This document shows positions 7,948 through 10,429 of a DNA stretch of 10,429 bases, piece after piece (positions within the stretch are counted from its first letter, which is position 1; each line of letters starts with the position of its first letter). A program made the translations under genes and the position numbers. The DNA is from Stenocarpella maydis. Its lineage: Eukaryota > Ascomycota > Sordariomycetes > Diaporthales > Diaporthaceae. The DNA is taken from positions 350 to 10,778 of the forward strand of contig NQMI01000311.1 in the NCBI GenBank assembly GCA_002270565.1, written 5' to 3'. The notes beneath the pieces were generated by a model. It made no database searches. It was not told the origin of the DNA and saw only the letters and a list, made by a program, of their open reading frames with translations.

Positions 7948-8383
7948 AAAGGGGTTTCCGAGTACGTTAATCCTGAAAGATCAAGGGTTTATGTTCAGAA
8001 TACGTTATTAGGCGGTTATTAAGCAATATTGTTAACTTAATAATGATTACTAGCTGCAAGGCTATTTAACATTGTGATTGAATACTTAGATTAACGACTA
8101 AAGAGTCTGTTTTATGAAAGCTACCTAATAAAGTGATAATTATATCTTTATATATTCTGACTCTTCATTTGTTATCAATAGTATTAATGGTGATCCTGTT
8201 GATTAAGTGTTGCTTAATAGAATTAACAACAATCTTATCAATTATAGTGGGTTCCTGATCCTAACCCTGATAAGGTAGCGTTACTAATTGGATTAGGCGG
8301 GGCGCTCCTTTTAGGGGCTACTTCCCGACCTGCGGGGTTATCTTTTATAGTAGTTAGCTGCTAATATATGTTAGTCTATAATA
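7938..8383 (-). repeat. 3' LTR of the second element (variant U3)
   Basis: 446 bp, complementary to the other LTRs at both ends and through R/U5. Between about 8170 and 8250 it shares nothing clear with them: the CGAGCC array is replaced by AT-rich sequence. The core promoter area (about 8149-8165) resembles theirs. Confidence 0.85.
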
Positions 8384-8407
8384 CTATCTCCCTTCTTACT
8401 TCTTTTA
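8384..8407 (-). other. Polypurine tract of the second element
   Basis: Pyrimidine-rich on the plus strand (CTATCTCCCTTCTTACTTCT), so purine-rich in the element's direction. It abuts its LTR just as at 7446-7468. Confidence 0.7.
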
Positions 8408-8474
8408 TCCTTAAAAGTATTTTATAAGTTATTTTTACTTATTTATATTCTTATTTACTCCTTCCTAATTCATT

Positions 8475-9137
8475 ATATTGGGTAGGGTTACTAAGTCTTA
8501 TCTTATAAAGTCTTTTTCCATTACCAAGTATAAGGCCGCCCTTCTTTTTACTATTACCTTAAAGGGTAGCATTATTCCTATACCTTATTCTTATTATAAG
8601 GAGCACAACCTAGCTAAGGACTATAAGGTTGCAGATTTAGAATCTGTTTGCTGTTGGACCTATATTTGCTTTAATCTATCTAATTGCAACGTTTAAGGTC
8701 TCACTCTTAATTAGTTAAATAAGGTTACCTTAATATACTGTTGACTGAAGGAAGAGCTGGAGGCTGTAGAGGAGGAGGCTTAACAGCTAAATGCAAGAAT
8801 TTTGCGCCTTTATAAGTAGAAGCGGTTATGGTATGAAAAGATAATGCATGCGATTCATTAGGGTATTAATAATGTAGAGGAGTTAGAGCGGGTGGAGAAG
8901 GAGGAGGCTAAAGTAGAGTGGAGGTGGATTGCTATATAGTCCGCTAAGGTTGTCTACTAAGGTTCCACTAAGGAGGCTGGTGGGATAGTGGCGTAGGAGG
9001 CATGGTTGCATTCTAAGGGTGAAGTAGGAGTTTTTGACTGGAGTTCCCTAATGGGTGATGGTACTAATTAGTCTGAATTTATAGGTACTGGTAGTGAGGG
9101 TAGTGAAGGAAATGCGCCTATAGGTGGCTCATCTTAG
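8475..9137 (+). pseudogene. Antisense frame of the second element, Cys motif plus coiled coil
   Basis: Same frame as 7377-6730, here on the plus strand because the element is inverted. It runs 221 codons to a TAG at 9135-9137, shared with the first copy (GGSS then stop). The first real break is a TAA at 8694; 8478-8696 is only the open N-terminal part. Cys codons cluster at 8649-8690 (CCWTYICFNLSNC). The coiled-coil part shows LKEELEAVEEEA near 8750-8780 and NVEELERVEKEEA near 8870-8908. It is longer than the other copy by several whole codons spread over three places and never out of frame. The start is uncertain: ATA at 8475 matches ATA in the other copy, with TTG next. It could in principle use transcripts from the inverted LTR region. 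Product unknown. Confidence 0.6.
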
Positions 9138-9414
9138 TGCCTGATTTTATTACTGGGAATGGAACTTGTTTGATTGTTGCCTGATTAGTTCTGGTTCCTA
9201 GCTATTCTTAGTTTACTAGTTATGCTATGTTATTCTAGTCTTATTTTTCTATAACTAGTATTTGCTGGGGTATGAGGTGCGGATACTAGTATTTATTTAG
9301 ATGGGTTTTTAAATGTAACTAGTATTTGGGTTATTAGTTGGATAGGGCGATTAATATTGGTGTGTTTTTTAAGGGATTAGCTGGTTGCTAGCTTTTGGGC
9401 TATCCCTCTTATAA
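9138..9414. other. Spacer of the second element, ACTAGT motif
   Basis: Mirror of 6449-6729. ACTAGT at 9215, 9254, 9285 and 9318, three of them within ACTAGTATTT. No reading frame stands out. Confidence 0.4.
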
Positions 9415-9802
9415 TTAGTCTCTTATTAGTTGTTTTCCCTATTTTAGCTATAAAATCCAGAGTTTGTTATATGGTTTCGTTATAATATTAGTTTATTATA
9501 GTTTATTACATATAGGGTCTTTAGGCTGCATTCCTAGCTTCTAGAACTATTTTGTGGTGGTTTACATATAGTATCTTTTGAGTTTATTGTAATAATAGAT
9601 TAAATTTTAGGCTGGTTCTTATGTATTCTTACTGGAGTTATAGCCTTTCTACTTAATAAGGTATTCCGTTATTCCTTAGTGCTACCTTAAGTTTATAATA
9701 TTTTCCACTTTATATTTTTTATTATATTTATTAAGTATTTCAATCTATATTTTAAGTTTTGCATTCTTAGGTACTAATTTTAAGAGTAAAGTATAAAAGA
9801 CT
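9415..9802 (-). pseudogene. pol: pol 3' fragment with chromodomain, second element
   Basis: Read from 9802 down, this matches the end of integrase, the chromodomain and the basic tail of the first element (6061-6448) in the same frame and without gaps near the end. The chromodomain reads KYKVENII, then EYLIK and KGYNSS, with stops at Trp and Gln sites by RIP. The N-terminal bulk of pol is missing beyond 9802. The shared stop TAA is at 9415-9417. Confidence 0.85.
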
Positions 9803-9843
9803 TGTTAAACGGAACCGCTCAGCAGGGCGTTGGTACTCCGTGC

Positions 9844-9912
9844 AAGGAGTTACCCTAGACTTCGTTGTAAGGAGTTACCCTAGACTTTCTAGCAAGGAGT
9901 TACCCTAGACTT
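9844..9912. repeat. 25-bp tandem repeat, 2.8 units
   Basis: AAGGAGTTACCCTAGACTT recurs at 9844, 9869 and 9894 with six variable bases between copies, for a period of exactly 25. The 19-base cores are identical. Too few and too closely spaced to be a CRISPR; it fits protein-binding repeats in a promoter or LTR. Confidence 0.85.
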
Positions 9913-10243
9913 GCGAGTCAGGCGATTTTCGCTAAGTACGCCCAGTGCGTGCGTGACGCAAGATGAGTTTGGTGGCCGTGAGTCGATTATTTTGGCCTGC
10001 ATTTGCACCTTAATTCAGACCTCTGCATTACCCTTATTTCTTACCCAAAAAGTATATAACTTAGTGCATTAGATAGCCTGATTTCTAAAGTTTGTATGTA
10101 TTTAATTTGGGCATTGCTAGGGCTGTGGTTGGCTAGTTGTTTGGAACCAAAGATGGTGTGTTGGAAGGGCGAATTTTCCGGCATTTGCAAATTTGCACCA
10201 GAGCCTACCGCAGCGTGCCCAGGGGTGAGACGACGTCGGAGGG

Positions 10244-10250
10244 TATATAA
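10244..10250 (+). promoter_or_regulatory. TATA box candidate
   Basis: TATATAA in GC-richer sequence (GGAGGGTATATAAGGAGGGC). Whatever it drives would be transcribed rightward. Downstream ATGs in the window (for example 10371) give only short frames, so the transcript, if real, continues past the end. Confidence 0.45.
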
Positions 10251-10429
10251 GGAGGGCTTACAGAAGCCCAACTTAATTCAATACAAAGTTGTCCAGACCA
10301 TTGTCAATCGTCCCAATTCGCCTCAGAGCACCATACTGCGACCCTGCCGAAACACACACACGCTGAACTGAATGCTATTCTATAGCACAAATTCATCAGA
10401 AGACTAGATGCTATTTTATTCCCTTAGAT

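Larger units (their letters stand above)
7938..9802 (-). mobile_element. Truncated relative of the chromovirus, opposite orientation
   Basis: On the minus strand this holds the 3' end of a related element: pol C-terminus (9802-9415), spacer, the antisense frame, polypurine tract and 3' LTR. It mirrors 6061-7928. RIP changes are heavy, and it also differs by many transversions and in-frame indels, so it belongs to another subfamily and not to a recent duplicate. The alignment stops sharply at 9802, within pol, with everything 5' of it absent from the window. Confidence 0.9.
9803..10429 (+). mobile_element. Possible LTR of a third element, start only
   Basis: The second element's homology ends at 9802 and the next bases are TG (TGTTAAACGG), as at the start of an LTR. 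The region is richer in GC and shows no obvious RIP. It has a 25-bp tandem repeat (9844-9912), a repeated GCATTTGCA (9999-10007, 10181-10189), a TATATAA box (10244-10250) and, three bases on, a perfect 6-bp hairpin (10254-10259 with 10264-10269). That is the layout of a U3 followed by a promoter. No matching second end or protein is in the window. A host promoter next to a simple deletion breakpoint would explain it as well. Confidence 0.3.

Noticed and set aside
8170..8250. A separate small insertion in the inverted LTR
   Set aside because: No terminal repeats or target duplication; the LTR is shorter overall, so replacement fits better than insertion.
9844..9912. CRISPR-like repeat-spacer pattern
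   Set aside because: Three 19-base cores with only 6-base gaps; spacers are far too short and the setting is eukaryotic.
10041..10371. Overlapping 76- and 91-residue ORFs on the two strands
   Set aside because: Neither shows a known motif. They cover a TATA box, a hairpin and promoter-like sequence; likely chance frames in GC-richer DNA.

Overview
The window is repeat-rich, RIP-damaged DNA from what is most likely a filamentous ascomycete fungus (Pezizomycotina). Nearly all of it is two related Ty3/Gypsy LTR retrotransposons of the chromovirus type. Both are riddled with C-to-T and G-to-A changes on both strands, mostly ending in TpA. That is the mark of repeat-induced point mutation (RIP), and the long integrase-chromodomain polyprotein is typical of fungal chromoviruses. 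No intact protein-coding gene is present. The few open frames that remain are pieces of the element or chance ORFs.

Layout: (1) 1-88 is flanking DNA with a 17-bp tandem repeat. (2) 89-7928 is a complete element: 460-bp 5' LTR (89-548), leader, gag (633-2798), a -1 frameshift signal (2789-2826), pol with protease, reverse transcriptase, RNase H, integrase and chromodomain (2795 to about 6448), a non-coding spacer, an antisense frame (7377 down to 6730), a polypurine tract, and a 460-bp 3' LTR (7469-7928). A 5-bp target duplication CCTAA flanks it. (3) Four bases past that duplication a second, older-looking relative begins in the opposite direction (7938-9802): 3' LTR, polypurine tract, the same antisense frame and the 3' end of pol, then a cut. 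The two elements are tail to tail and form an imperfect inverted repeat with arms of about 1.87 kb. (4) 9803-10429 is less AT-rich, with a 25-bp tandem repeat and a TATA box. It starts with TG exactly at the breakpoint and may be the LTR of a third element that interrupts the second.

How the parts work together: gag and pol lie in two frames joined by a slippery A AAA AAC plus hairpin, the usual way to set the Gag:Gag-Pol ratio. Both frames can be followed for kilobases without an indel, so damage is by substitution only. Catalytic residues lost include the protease Asp, the first reverse-transcriptase Asp, an RNase H Asp, both integrase zinc-finger His and the first integrase Asp. The least ordinary parts are a Gag extension of about 400 residues carrying three C-x4-C-x2-H modules, the antisense Cys-plus-coiled-coil frame kept in both copies with in-frame length differences, a possible self-priming site next to the 5' LTR, and a swapped U3 block between the two LTR types.
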